Part shown: positions 16,178 through 24,419 of the stretch, one piece after another
Position numbering within the stretch: position 1 is the stretch's first letter
How the letters are laid out: each line of letters starts with the position of its first letter
Assembly: GCF_013466785.1 (NCBI RefSeq)
Contig: NZ_CP059163.1
Location: 3,596,001 to 3,660,000 of the forward strand
Source: Nocardioides marinisabuli
GTDB taxonomy: Bacteria > Actinomycetota > Actinomycetes > Propionibacteriales > Nocardioidaceae
DNA length: 64,000 nucleotides
Direction of reading: 5' to 3'
The notes under the pieces: generated by a model
Database searches by the model: none
What the model was told of the DNA's origin: nothing
Seen by the model: the letters and a program-made list of their open reading frames with translations, nothing else
Made by a program: the position numbers and the translations under genes

Positions 16178-17437
16178 GTGACCCGCTCCGAGAAGTTCAC
16201 CTTCCCCGGCTCCGCCGGCCACGACCTCGCCGGTCGCCTCGACCTGCCCGAGGCGCAGCCGCGGGCGCTGGCGCTGTTCGCCCACTGCTTCACCTGCTCC
16301 AAGGACGTGGTGGCGGCCTCGCGCATCAGCCGGCGCCTGGTCGAGCGCGGCTACGGGGTGCTGCGCTTCGACTTCACCGGGCTGGGTGGCAGCGACGGCG
16401 AGTTCGCCAACACCGACTTCACCTCCAACGTCGAGGACCTCGTCGCCGCCGCGACCGCGCTCGAGCAGCGGCACGCGGCACCCTCGCTGCTGGTGGGGCA
16501 CAGCCTGGGCGGGGCAGCGGTCGTCGCGGCGGCGCCGAGGATCGAGTCGGTGGCGGCGGTCGCGACGATCGGCGCCCCCTTCGACCCCGGTCACGTGGCC
16601 GAGCTCTTCGACGACGACACCCGGGCACGCATCGAGAGCGAGGGGCGCGCCGAGGTGCTGCTGGCGGGCCGCCGGTTCACCATCGGGGCCCAGCTGCTCG
16701 AGGACGTCGCCGCCCAGCAGCTCGAGTCGGCGCTCGGCAGCCTCGAGCGGGCGCTCCTGGTGCTGCACGCCCCCGGCGACCAGCAGGTCGGCATCGACAA
16801 TGCGCGCCTGCTCTACGAGGCCGCCCGCCACCCCAAGAGCTTCGTGACGCTCGACGGGGCCGACCACCTGCTCACCCACCGCCGCGACGCCGAGTACGTC
16901 GCCGACGTGCTGTCGGTGTGGGCGGGTCGCTACCTGCCCGAGTCGGCGCCCGCCACCGCCGAGGAGCCCGACGGGGCCGACGGGGCCGGGCTGGGCGCCG
17001 GCACCGTGCTGGTCGAGGAGGAGCCGGACCGCCGGCTCGCCCAGTCCGTCCAGGCCGGGCGCCACACCTGGCACGCTGACGAGCCCGTCGGCGTCGGCGA
17101 CGACACCGGGCCCACGCCCTACGACCTGCTGCTCTCGGCGCTGGGCACCTGCACCTCCATGACGCTGCGCATGTACGCCGAGCGCAAGCGGCTGGCGCTC
17201 GAGCACGTCTCGGTCCGCCTGTCCCACCGGCGCCACCACCCCGACGACTGCGCCGCCGCCGGCCACGACGGTGACGGGCCCTGCCGGGTCGAGGCGATCC
17301 ACCGGGAGATCACCCTGGTCGGCGACCTCGACGAGGCCGAGCGCGAGCGGCTGCTCGAGATCGCGGACCGCTGCCCGGTGCACCGGACCCTCACCGCCGA
17401 GATGCGGATCACCAGCGCTCTGACGCAGAAGGCTTAA
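16178..17437 (+). CDS. Bifunctional alpha/beta hydrolase - OsmC fusion
   Basis: 419 residues. Residues 1-250 are an alpha/beta hydrolase with HCFTCSKDV, FDFTGLGGSDG and the elbow GHSLGG (Ser109). Residues about 285-419 are an OsmC/Ohr domain with the peroxidatic pair Cys325 (LGTCTSM) and Cys399 (DRCPVHRTL) and an HRRHHPDDC stretch. OsmC domains reduce organic hydroperoxides; the hydrolase may release acyl chains from oxidised lipids before or after reduction (inference). The fusion itself is known in proteobacteria and actinobacteria. The GTG start lies exactly 6 bases after TAGGGT (16166-16171), implying leaderless translation. Confidence 0.92.
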   Translation: MTRSEKFTFPGSAGHDLAGRLDLPEAQPRALALFAHCFTCSKDVVAASRISRRLVERGYGVLRFDFTGLGGSDGEFANTDFTSNVEDLVAAATALEQRHAAPSLLVGHSLGGAAVVAAAPRIESVAAVATIGAPFDPGHVAELFDDDTRARIESEGRAEVLLAGRRFTIGAQLLEDVAAQQLESALGSLERALLVLHAPGDQQVGIDNARLLYEAARHPKSFVTLDGADHLLTHRRDAEYVADVLSVWAGRYLPESAPATAEEPDGADGAGLGAGTVLVEEEPDRRLAQSVQAGRHTWHADEPVGVGDDTGPTPYDLLLSALGTCTSMTLRMYAERKRLALEHVSVRLSHRRHHPDDCAAAGHDGDGPCRVEAIHREITLVGDLDEAERERLLEIADRCPVHRTLTAEMRITSALTQKA

Positions 17438-17468
17438 CTTCGCAAGAGTTAACCCATATGCTGAACAC
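17434..17468 (+). promoter_or_regulatory. Palindrome and leaderless promoter of the SatD-like gene
   Basis: TTAACT and AGTTAA (17434-17439 and 17447-17452) form perfect 6-base arms around 7 bases. The palindrome overlaps the stop codon of the upstream fusion gene and lies just upstream of TATGCT (17457-17462), which ends 6 bases before the ATG at 17469. An AT-rich patch like this is rare in the window, so an operator is likely, perhaps autoregulatory because SatD here has a helix-turn-helix. Confidence 0.55.
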
Positions 17469-18107
17469 ATGGGGCTGCTGGTGACGCTGATCGGGGACAT
17501 GGTCGGCTCACGCGCCCTGCCCGACCGCGCCGGCGTGCAGCGCCGGCTGGCCGCGGTGCTCGACGAGGTGACCGGGCTGCTCGACCCGGCCCAACGCCTC
17601 GAGACCACCGTGGGCGACGAGTTCCAGGGGGCCTTCGGCGACGTCGGCACCGCCACCCTGGCCGCGCTGATGGTGCGCCTGGCGCTGCTGCCCGAGGTCG
17701 ACGTGCGCTGCGGGCTGGGGGAGGGCGAGGTCGTCGTCCACGACCCGACCAGCACGCCGCTGCTGCAGGACGGGCCCGGCTGGTGGGCGGCCCGGGCTGC
17801 GCTGGAGGAGCTGGCCCGCCCCAGGCGCTCGGCCGCCCGCACCTGGTTCGAGGGCCCCGACCCCGGCGCCGCGGCCCGCGTCAACGCCTTCCTGCTCGCG
17901 CGCGACGCGCTCGTCGACCGCCTCGGCGAGCGCGGGCTGCGGCTGCTCGCCGCCTCCCTGCGCGGCTCGACCCAGGCCGACATCGCCGCCGCCGAGGGCA
18001 TCTCCCGGTCGGCGGTCAGCCAGCAGTTCTCGCGCGGTGTCGGCGCGGTGCGCGATGCTCAGGCACTGATCTCCCCGCCCCGGGGCGACGGGGAGGACGA
18101 CACGTGA
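17469..18107 (+). CDS. SatD-family protein with C-terminal helix-turn-helix
   Basis: 212 residues. The N-terminus LVTLIGDMVGSRALPDRAGVQRRL and the VGDEFQGAF and CGLGEGEV segments match the SatD family. The C-terminal part STQADIAAAEGISRSAVSQQ is a clear helix-turn-helix, so the protein probably binds DNA and senses a ligand through the N-terminal domain. Its stop overlaps the GTG of a membrane gene, making a two-gene unit. SatD was named from a streptococcal acid-tolerance locus, but its biochemistry is not known to me. Confidence 0.8.
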   Translation: MGLLVTLIGDMVGSRALPDRAGVQRRLAAVLDEVTGLLDPAQRLETTVGDEFQGAFGDVGTATLAALMVRLALLPEVDVRCGLGEGEVVVHDPTSTPLLQDGPGWWAARAALEELARPRRSAARTWFEGPDPGAAARVNAFLLARDALVDRLGERGLRLLAASLRGSTQADIAAAEGISRSAVSQQFSRGVGAVRDAQALISPPRGDGEDDT

Positions 18108-18862
18108 GCCTGGCCCTGCTCGGCACCTGGCTCGCCGCTGTGGGTGCCGGCGACCTCGTGCGTGCGTCGTACGACGTCGTCTCGCCGCGGCGCGCCGCCG
18201 CCTGCGTCGGCGCGGCCCTGGTGGTGCTGCTCTGCGGCCTGGTCCTCCTCGACCTCGAGGCCGCGCGCCTGGTGCTGCTCCTGCTGCTGCTCGGGTCGCT
18301 GCAGGCGGTGTGGCTGCTGGGCTCGGCGCTGGCGGTCGGTCCCGACCGGACCGGCCCCTGGCGCGGGCGCGCCCGCTCCCTGGCGCTGCTGGCACTCGGC
18401 GGTGGCACCGTGGCGGCCGTGCTCGGCGCCGCGCTGCTGAGCGCCGAGCCGGTGCTGCCCGCTCGGCTGGGCGACACCGTGCTGGCCCGCTGGCCGGCCT
18501 CCGACGTGGTCGTCGCGACCGGGGTGGTGCTGGCCCAGCTCGCCAGCGCCAACGTCGTGGTCCGCCTCGTGCTCGACGCGGTGGGGGTGCCGGCCACCTC
18601 CAACGAGAAGCAGCTCAAGGGCGGGCGCGTGCTGGGCCCGATGGAGCGGCTCTTCATCGTCGGGCTGGGTGCCGTCGGCGAGCTGACCGCGGCGGCGCTG
18701 GTGATCGCGGCCAAGGGCCTGCTGCGCTTCCCCGAGCTGCAGCGCGCCCAGCAGCAGCTGCCGCCCGACGGGCCCAGCGACGTCACCGAGTACTTCCTCG
18801 TCGGCAGCTTCGCCAGCTGGCTCGTCGCCCTCGGCGGCGCGGCGCTCATCCACCTCGCCTGA
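18104..18862 (+). CDS. Integral membrane protein, DUF3307-like
   Basis: 252 residues with six or seven membrane spans. The segment NEKQLKGGRVLGPMERLFIV and the following AAKGLLRFPEL resemble the K/GRxIGxxER...AAKSxxRF pattern of DUF3307 membrane proteins, which are often encoded next to SatD proteins. The GTG start overlaps the SatD stop by 4 bases, so the products are likely made together. A membrane partner controlled by, or signalling to, the SatD-HTH protein is my inference. Confidence 0.75.
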   Translation: MSLALLGTWLAAVGAGDLVRASYDVVSPRRAAACVGAALVVLLCGLVLLDLEAARLVLLLLLLGSLQAVWLLGSALAVGPDRTGPWRGRARSLALLALGGGTVAAVLGAALLSAEPVLPARLGDTVLARWPASDVVVATGVVLAQLASANVVVRLVLDAVGVPATSNEKQLKGGRVLGPMERLFIVGLGAVGELTAAALVIAAKGLLRFPELQRAQQQLPPDGPSDVTEYFLVGSFASWLVALGGAALIHLA

Positions 18863-18917
18863 CTCTTCCCCCCGCTACCCCCCGCCACCCCGGCCACCAC
18901 CACACCCAGGAGCCCCC

Positions 18918-20189
18918 GTGCCCGACCTCGCCGACCCGCTCGTCCTGCCCAGCGGCCTGCGCCTGCCCAACCGGCTGGTCAAGGCCGCCATGACCGAGAA
19001 CCTGGCCGACGCGCGCAACCAGCCCACGCCCGCCCACGAGCGGCTCTACCGCCGCTGGGCCGAGGGCGGTGCGGGGCTGCTGGTGACCGGCAACCTGATG
19101 GTCGACCGGCGCTTCCTCGAGCGCAGCCGCAACATCGTCGCCGACGCCCACCTCGACGTGTCGCGGCTGGCCGCCCTGCGCGAGGCCGCCCGGGGCGTCC
19201 CCGTGCTCGCGCAGCTGAGCCACCCCGGTCGCCAGACCAACCGCTTCGTCTCCCGCGAGCCGGTCGCGCCCAGCGAGGGCGCGGCGGTCGCGATGATGGG
19301 GCTGTTCCGGCGCCCCCGCGCCCTGAGCGCCGCCGAGGTCGAGGACGTGCTGGCCGGGTTCGGGGCCGCGGCGGCACGCTGCGAGGAGGCCGGGCTCGAC
19401 GGCGTGCAGGTGCACGCGGCCCACGGCTACCTGCTCGCGCAGTTCCTCTCGCCCCACGTCAACCGCCGCACCGACCGGTGGGGCGGGGACGTCGCGGGCC
19501 GGGCCGCGGCGCTGCTGGGGGCCGTGCGCGCCGTGCGGGAGCGCACCGGGGACGGCTTCACGGTGGCGGTCAAGCTGAACTCCTCCGACTTCCGCCACGG
19601 CGGGTTCACCGAGGACGACGCCGAGCAGGTCGTGCGCCTGCTGGTGGCCGAGGGAGTCGACCTCGTGGAGGTCTCGGGCGGCACCTACGAGAACCCGGCG
19701 CTCTTCGGTGTCGGCGCCGATGGCCAGTCCGGCGGCCAGCCCGGTGGCACCTCGGTGAAGGAGGCCTACTTCGCAGCCTTCGCTGCGAGGGCCCGCGCCG
19801 CCGCCGACGGCGTGCCCATCATGCTGACCGGCGGCATCCGGACCCGGGCGGCGATGCAGGCGCTGCTCGAGTCGGGCGCCGTCGACCTGATCGGCCTCGG
19901 GCGTCCGCTGGCCATCGACCCCGAGCTGCCGGCCAAGCTGCTGGCCGGCGCGCCCGGGGGCGAGCTGCCGGCCTACCGGCTGCCGACCGTGGCGGGGGTG
20001 GCGGGGGAGTCGGAGTGGTACGAGACCCAGCTGCGCCGCATCGGGGCGGGCCGCGACGTCGACCCGGGGCTCAGCGCGGTGCGCGCCGCCTCGGGCTTCG
20101 TCACCGGGGAGGCCGTGCGCGGCCTGCGGGAGCGCCGCCGCCGCCTCGAGCTGGCGGCGGCGCCCCCGATCGAGCAGGGTCGCGCCTAG
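18918..20189 (+). CDS. NADH:flavin oxidoreductase (old yellow enzyme family)
   Basis: A 423-residue TIM-barrel FMN enzyme reducing activated C=C bonds with NAD(P)H. Seen: the N-terminal NRLVKAAMTENLAD, AQLSHPGRQTNR (substrate/FMN histidine region), VQVHAAHGYLLAQFLSPHVNRRTDRWGG (positions about 155-183; key His-Ala-Ala-His-Gly and the Arg pair), and TGGIRTR for the phosphate site. The GTG follows CAGGAG. It has no C-terminal iron-sulfur/dehydrogenase domains, so it is the short form. It ends overlapping the convergent small gene by four bases. Confidence 0.93.
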   Translation: MPDLADPLVLPSGLRLPNRLVKAAMTENLADARNQPTPAHERLYRRWAEGGAGLLVTGNLMVDRRFLERSRNIVADAHLDVSRLAALREAARGVPVLAQLSHPGRQTNRFVSREPVAPSEGAAVAMMGLFRRPRALSAAEVEDVLAGFGAAAARCEEAGLDGVQVHAAHGYLLAQFLSPHVNRRTDRWGGDVAGRAAALLGAVRAVRERTGDGFTVAVKLNSSDFRHGGFTEDDAEQVVRLLVAEGVDLVEVSGGTYENPALFGVGADGQSGGQPGGTSVKEAYFAAFAARARAAADGVPIMLTGGIRTRAAMQALLESGAVDLIGLGRPLAIDPELPAKLLAGAPGGELPAYRLPTVAGVAGESEWYETQLRRIGAGRDVDPGLSAVRAASGFVTGEAVRGLRERRRRLELAAAPPIEQGRA

Positions 20190-20329
20190 TAGACCCGGCG
20201 GCGGGTGCCGCCGATCGGGACGAGGTTGAGCACCAGACCGACGACCAGCAGGATCGCGCCGATCGTGGTCAGGATCGAGATGCTGGCCAGCAGCCCGATC
20301 AGCAGCAGCACGAGTCCGAGGATGATCAT
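20186..20329 (-). CDS. DUF6458-like small hydrophobic protein
   Basis: A 47-residue protein with two membrane helices (MIILGLVLLLIGLLASIS and TTIGAILLVVGLVLNLV) and a conserved basic C-terminus PIGGTRRRVY, matching the tiny membrane proteins common in actinobacteria (DUF6458). AAGGAGAA lies at the right distance from the ATG at 20329. Function unknown. Confidence 0.85.
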   Translation of the reverse strand: MIILGLVLLLIGLLASISILTTIGAILLVVGLVLNLVPIGGTRRRVY

Positions 20330-20363
20330 GGGTTCTCCTTGAGGTGGGGCGAGTAGGCGGACC

Positions 20364-20495
20364 TCACCGGAACCAGACCTGCTCGCAGCCGGTGCACTCG
20401 AAGACGCGCACGCTCGCGCCGTCCTCGAACTCGACGCCACGCAACCCCCACTCGTGCTCGTGCACGGCTGGGGCGACGGGGATCGTCGAGCTCAT
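20364..20495 (-). CDS. Small hypothetical protein with one CxxC
   Basis: 43 residues ending VRVFECTGCEQVWFR. The CTGC pair could bind a metal, perhaps as a dimer. GGAGCAG precedes the ATG at 20495. It lies 34 bases upstream of the small membrane gene on the same strand. Not recognised beyond resemblance to short actinobacterial hypotheticals. Confidence 0.6.
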   Translation of the reverse strand: MSSTIPVAPAVHEHEWGLRGVEFEDGASVRVFECTGCEQVWFR

Positions 20496-20643
20496 GGCTG
20501 CTCCTGGTCGGGTCGATGCGCCGGGAGGGTCCCGGCGCCGGTGGTCCACCCCGGGTCATGGCCCCGCCGCACGCCGTCCAAACCTGTGGACCACCAGGAC
20601 GGTCCTGAAGGGTGAGCGGGCCCGGGCCTGGCATGCTGCGTCC

Positions 20644-21489
20644 ATGGCCCACCTCGAGCTGCCGCGCGCGACACCGTTCGGGGACCTGGTCCTCGACGTC
20701 CACACCTGGGGACCCGAGGACGGCGAGCCCGTCGTGCTGCTGCACGGCTTCCCGCAGAGCGCCGCGAGCTGGGGCCCGGTCGCCGAGCACCTGGCCGGCA
20801 CCGGGCTGCGGCTGCTCGCCCCCGACCAGCGCGGCTACTCACCCCGGGCCCGGCCCGACGAGGTCGGGGCCTACGCGATCGAGGAGCTGGCCGGCGACGT
20901 GCTGGCGCTGGTCGACTCGCTGGGCCGGGACCGGGTGCACCTGGTCGGGCACGACTGGGGCGCGTCGGTCGCGTGGTGGCTGGCCGGGCACCACCCCGAG
21001 CGGCTGCACACGCTCACCGCCCTGTCCGTGCCGCACCTGGCGGCCTTCGGCCGCGCGCTCGTCGAGGACCCCGAGCAGCGCGAGCGCTCGGCGTACCTCA
21101 AGGTCTTCCGGCGCCCGGGGGAGGCCGAGGAGTCGCTGCTCGCCGACGGCGAGGCCGGGCTGCGGGCGGTCTACGCGGGCCGGGTGCCGGCCGAGGCGGT
21201 CGAGCGCGACGTCGCCCTGATGCGCGAGGGCGCGCTGGGCCCCGCGCTGGGCTGGTACCGCGCCATGACCGACATGTCGACGCTGCCCGACGTGCGGGTG
21301 CCGACCACCTTCGTGTGGGGCGAGGAGGACCAGGCCACCGCGGCGGCGGCGGCGCACGCCTGCGGCGACCACGTCGACGCCGACTACCGCTTCGTGGCGC
21401 TCGAGGGCATCTCGCACTGGTCCCTCGACGAGGTGCCCGAGGCGGTCGCCGCGGAGATCCGGCGCCGGATCGACCGCGCCGGAGCGTGA
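20644..21489 (+). CDS. Alpha/beta hydrolase, epoxide hydrolase/dehalogenase-like
   Basis: 281 residues. HGFPQSAASWG and VGHDWGAS place an aspartate (Asp104) at the nucleophile elbow, and His258 lies in GISHWSLDEVPE. An Asp nucleophile is the hallmark of soluble epoxide hydrolases and haloalkane dehalogenases rather than esterases. CATGCT (20632-20637) ends 6 bases before the ATG. Its stop overlaps the GTG of the GNAT gene, so it heads a three-gene unit with the GNAT and spermidine-synthase-like genes. The substrate is unknown. Confidence 0.9.
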   Translation: MAHLELPRATPFGDLVLDVHTWGPEDGEPVVLLHGFPQSAASWGPVAEHLAGTGLRLLAPDQRGYSPRARPDEVGAYAIEELAGDVLALVDSLGRDRVHLVGHDWGASVAWWLAGHHPERLHTLTALSVPHLAAFGRALVEDPEQRERSAYLKVFRRPGEAEESLLADGEAGLRAVYAGRVPAEAVERDVALMREGALGPALGWYRAMTDMSTLPDVRVPTTFVWGEEDQATAAAAAHACGDHVDADYRFVALEGISHWSLDEVPEAVAAEIRRRIDRAGA

Positions 21490-22127
21490 GCGCCGCGGTC
21501 GAGGTCCGTGCCATGCGGCGCGAGGAGCTGGCGGAGGCCGCCGACCTCCTGGCCGGCGCCTTCGCCGAGGGCACCAACCTCTCCTCGTTCGTGCCGCGGG
21601 CCCGTCGTCACGAGCGGCTGAGGCGCTTCTTCACCGTCGCCGGCGAGATCGACCACCTGCCCCACGGGGTCGCCGAGGTGGCGGTGGGCCGACGGGGCGG
21701 CGACGAGCGGCTCCTGGCGGTGGCGTGGTGGCACCCGCCCTCGCCCACGGGACCCGACCGGGCGCCGGTGCCGCGGTCGTGGCGGGAGCTGTCCACCGCG
21801 CTGGCCGTCTTCGGCGTACGGCGCCTGCCTGCGGCCGCCCGCTCGCGCGCCGCCTCGCGCCGGGCGCGCCCCGCTGAACCGCACTGGCACCTGGCCTACC
21901 TGGCCTCGCGGGCCGAGCCCGACGCCCGGGGCGCGGCCACCGCGCTGCTGGAGCACCGGCTGGTGCTCGCCGACGCCGAGGGCGTCGGCTCCCACCTGGA
22001 GTCGTCCTCCACCAGCACGATCGGCTTCTACGAGCGCCTGGGGTGGCGGGTCACCGCGCCGGTGCGCGGACCGGGCGGTCGCAGCACGACCGCCATGTGG
22101 CGCCCGGCCGGCGGGGCGTCCCGGTGA
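21486..22127 (+). CDS. GNAT family N-acetyltransferase
   Basis: 213 residues. The C-terminal part WHLAYLASRAEPDARGAATALLEHRL is the acetyl-CoA binding region (a variant of the Q/RxxGxG/A loop), and SSTSTIGFYERLGWRV is the usual terminal motif. The GTG start overlaps the upstream hydrolase stop, and the stop overlaps the next GTG. Acceptor unknown. Confidence 0.85.
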   Translation: MSAAVEVRAMRREELAEAADLLAGAFAEGTNLSSFVPRARRHERLRRFFTVAGEIDHLPHGVAEVAVGRRGGDERLLAVAWWHPPSPTGPDRAPVPRSWRELSTALAVFGVRRLPAAARSRAASRRARPAEPHWHLAYLASRAEPDARGAATALLEHRLVLADAEGVGSHLESSSTSTIGFYERLGWRVTAPVRGPGGRSTTAMWRPAGGASR

Positions 22128-22918
22128 GCGAGGGGCAGCAGACGCAGGTCGAGATCGTGGCCACCGACCGCCCGGGCGCCCACCTGGTGCGGGTCGGCGG
22201 GCGCGACCAGTCGCTGGTCGACCTCGAGGACCCCCGCCACCTCGCCTTCGACTACGTGCGGCGCATCGCCGACGTCGTCGACGACCACGCCCCGGCGGGC
22301 GCGGCCCTGCGGGTCCTGCACGTCGGCGGGGCCGGGTTGACGCTGCCGCGCTACGTCGCCGCCACCCGGCCCGGCTCGTGGCAGGTCGTGCTCGAGCCCG
22401 ACGTCGCGCTGACCGAGCGGGTGCGCGCCGAGCTGCCGCTGCCGCGCCGCAGCGGGATCCGGGTGCGCGGCGACGACGGCCGCACCGGGCTCGCGGCGGT
22501 GCGCGACGACGCGGTCGACCTGGTGGTCGTCGACGCGTTCGTCGACGGCGAGGTGCCGGACGACCTGGTGACGCTCGAGGCGGCCGGCGAGCTGGCCCGG
22601 GTGCTGGGCGCCGGCGGGCTGGCCCTGGTCAACGTCAGCGACCGCGCGCCGTTCCCGCTCACCCGGGACCTGGTCGCGGCCCTGCGCGAGCACCTCCCGC
22701 ACGTGCTGGTGGCCGCCGAGCCGGCCACCCTGCGCGCCCGCCGCGCCGGCAACCTGCTGGTGGTCGCCGGCGCCGAGGCGGTGCCGCGCGAGGCCCTGGC
22801 GGCCCGGGCCCGCAGCGCCGGCGCGCCGTACCGGGTGCTCGACGACGTCGCGGTGGCCAGCTCCTTCGGGGGCGGACGGGTGCGCCGCGACCCGGCGGCT
22901 CGGGGCGGGAGCTCCTGA
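22124..22918 (+). CDS. Spermidine synthase-like methyltransferase-fold protein
   Basis: 264 residues. LRVLHVGGAGLTLPRYVAA is the SAM/dcSAM-binding motif I, VVLEPDVAL the acidic end of beta-2, and DLVVVDAFVDGEVP the active-site loop of aminopropyltransferases, where the second Asp of the canonical D-x-x-D is replaced. A true spermidine synthase is uncertain; many actinobacterial members are annotated only as spermidine synthase-like. Start GTG, coupled to the GNAT gene by a 4-base overlap. Confidence 0.8.
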   Translation: MSEGQQTQVEIVATDRPGAHLVRVGGRDQSLVDLEDPRHLAFDYVRRIADVVDDHAPAGAALRVLHVGGAGLTLPRYVAATRPGSWQVVLEPDVALTERVRAELPLPRRSGIRVRGDDGRTGLAAVRDDAVDLVVVDAFVDGEVPDDLVTLEAAGELARVLGAGGLALVNVSDRAPFPLTRDLVAALREHLPHVLVAAEPATLRARRAGNLLVVAGAEAVPREALAARARSAGAPYRVLDDVAVASSFGGGRVRRDPAARGGSS

Positions 22919-23057
22919 CCGCTACACTCAGCGGCGATCTGGCCCGCATCTGCAAAGGACCCTGAACACCCCCGATGGACGGCTCCCAAAGTCGCCCGCT
23001 CTCCTCGTGCCCGCCGCGGTCTGACCACCGTGCTGCGCCCGCCCCCGGAGAGCGCCT

Positions 23058-24419
23058 GTGACCGCCACCCTGCTGCTCCTCGCAGCCCTGTTCCTCGTGA
23101 TCGCCTGCGGCGTCTTCGTCGCCGCCGAGTTCGCGCTCGTGACCGTCGACCGCACCAAGGTCGAGCAGGCCGCCGCCGATGGTGACGCCGCCGCCGTCGG
23201 GGTGCAGAGCGCGCTGCGCTCGCTGTCGACCCAGCTCTCCGGGGCCCAGGTCGGCATCACCCTGACCAACCTCGGCATCGGCTTCCTCGCCGAGCCCGCG
23301 ATCGCCGACCTCATCGACGAGCCGCTCGGCGCGGCCGGCGTGCCCGACGGCGCGGTGACGCCGGTGGCGCTGGCCTTCGCGCTGAGCGTGAGCACCGTCG
23401 TGACCATGCTCTTCGGCGAGCTGGTGCCCAAGAACCTGGCCATCGCGCTGCCGCTGGCCACCGCCCGGGCCACCCAGGGCCCGATGCGGTTCTTCACGGC
23501 CGTCAACAAGGGCCCGATCCGCATCCTCAACGGCGCCGCCAACGCGCTCGTGCGCCGCCTGGGCGTCGAGCCCCAGGAGGAGCTGCGCTCGGCGCGCAGC
23601 TCGACCGAGCTCGCCTCGCTGATCGCGCGCTCGGCCGACGAGGGCACCCTCGACGCCGACACCGCCGAGCTGATGGAGCGCTCGGTGGAGTTCGCGACCC
23701 GCACCGCCGGCGAGATCATGACCCCTCGGGTGCGCACCCGCTCGCTCGAGCTCAACGACCGGGCCGCGGCCGTCATCGAGCTGACCCGCCAGTCGGGCCA
23801 CTCCCGCTTCCCGGTGCTCGACGACGACGACATCGTCGTGGGCACCGTGCACGTCAAGAACGCCGTGGCGCTGCCGGTCCACGAGCGCGCCACCACCAAG
23901 GTCAAGCACCTGATGGCCAAGCCGATCGTGGTGCCCGACTCGCTGCGCCTGGACCCCCTGCTCCAGCTGCTGCGCGAGGACGGCTTCCAGATGGCCGTCG
24001 TGCTCGACGAGTACGGCGGCCACGCGGGCATCGTCACCCTCGAGGACGTCGTGGAGGAGATCGTGGGCGACATCGCCGACGAGCACGACCGGCTCGGCTC
24101 CCGGGCCCGCCAGCGCCGCGACGGCAGCTGGGTGCTCTCCGGCCTGCTGCGCCCCGACGAGGTCGAGGACATCACCGGCATCGAGCTGCCCGAGGACGAG
24201 GCCTACGACACGATCGCCGGCCTGGTGCTCCAGGTCCTCGGCAAGGTGCCGGTGGCCGGTGACCTCGCCGAGGTCCCCGTGCCCGACCGGTCCGACCCCG
24301 ACGAGCCGCGCGAGCGGCTGGCGGTGCTGAGCGTCGAGCACATGGACGGCCTGCGCGTCGACCGGCTCACGCTGCGCCTGCTCGAGGGCGACCCGACCGA
24401 GGAGGACGAGGATGAGTGA
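23058..24419 (+). CDS. CNNM/CorC-family transporter (DUF21-CBS-CorC_HlyC), first copy
   Basis: 453 residues: an N-terminal DUF21 membrane domain (about 1-180) with the LFGELVPKNLAI motif, two CBS domains (about 220-340, with TPRVRTRSLEL and DEYGGHAGIVTLEDVVEEIVGDI), then a C-terminal CorC_HlyC domain. Family members are implicated in Mg2+/Co2+ efflux or homeostasis, with CBS domains sensing Mg-ATP. The GTG follows CGGAGAG. It overlaps the next gene by 8 bases, and both encode the same architecture, so a heteromeric transporter is likely. Confidence 0.93.
   Translation: MTATLLLLAALFLVIACGVFVAAEFALVTVDRTKVEQAAADGDAAAVGVQSALRSLSTQLSGAQVGITLTNLGIGFLAEPAIADLIDEPLGAAGVPDGAVTPVALAFALSVSTVVTMLFGELVPKNLAIALPLATARATQGPMRFFTAVNKGPIRILNGAANALVRRLGVEPQEELRSARSSTELASLIARSADEGTLDADTAELMERSVEFATRTAGEIMTPRVRTRSLELNDRAAAVIELTRQSGHSRFPVLDDDDIVVGTVHVKNAVALPVHERATTKVKHLMAKPIVVPDSLRLDPLLQLLREDGFQMAVVLDEYGGHAGIVTLEDVVEEIVGDIADEHDRLGSRARQRRDGSWVLSGLLRPDEVEDITGIELPEDEAYDTIAGLVLQVLGKVPVAGDLAEVPVPDRSDPDEPRERLAVLSVEHMDGLRVDRLTLRLLEGDPTEEDEDE

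Noticed and set aside
20344..20643. Longer N-terminus for the epoxide-hydrolase-like protein
   Set aside because: The upstream in-frame part is low complexity, and ATG 20644 is 6 bases after CATGCT.
22919..23057. Riboswitch upstream of the CNNM genes
   Set aside because: TACACT at 22923 could be a -10, but I see no Mg2+ or other riboswitch core in the 130-base leader.
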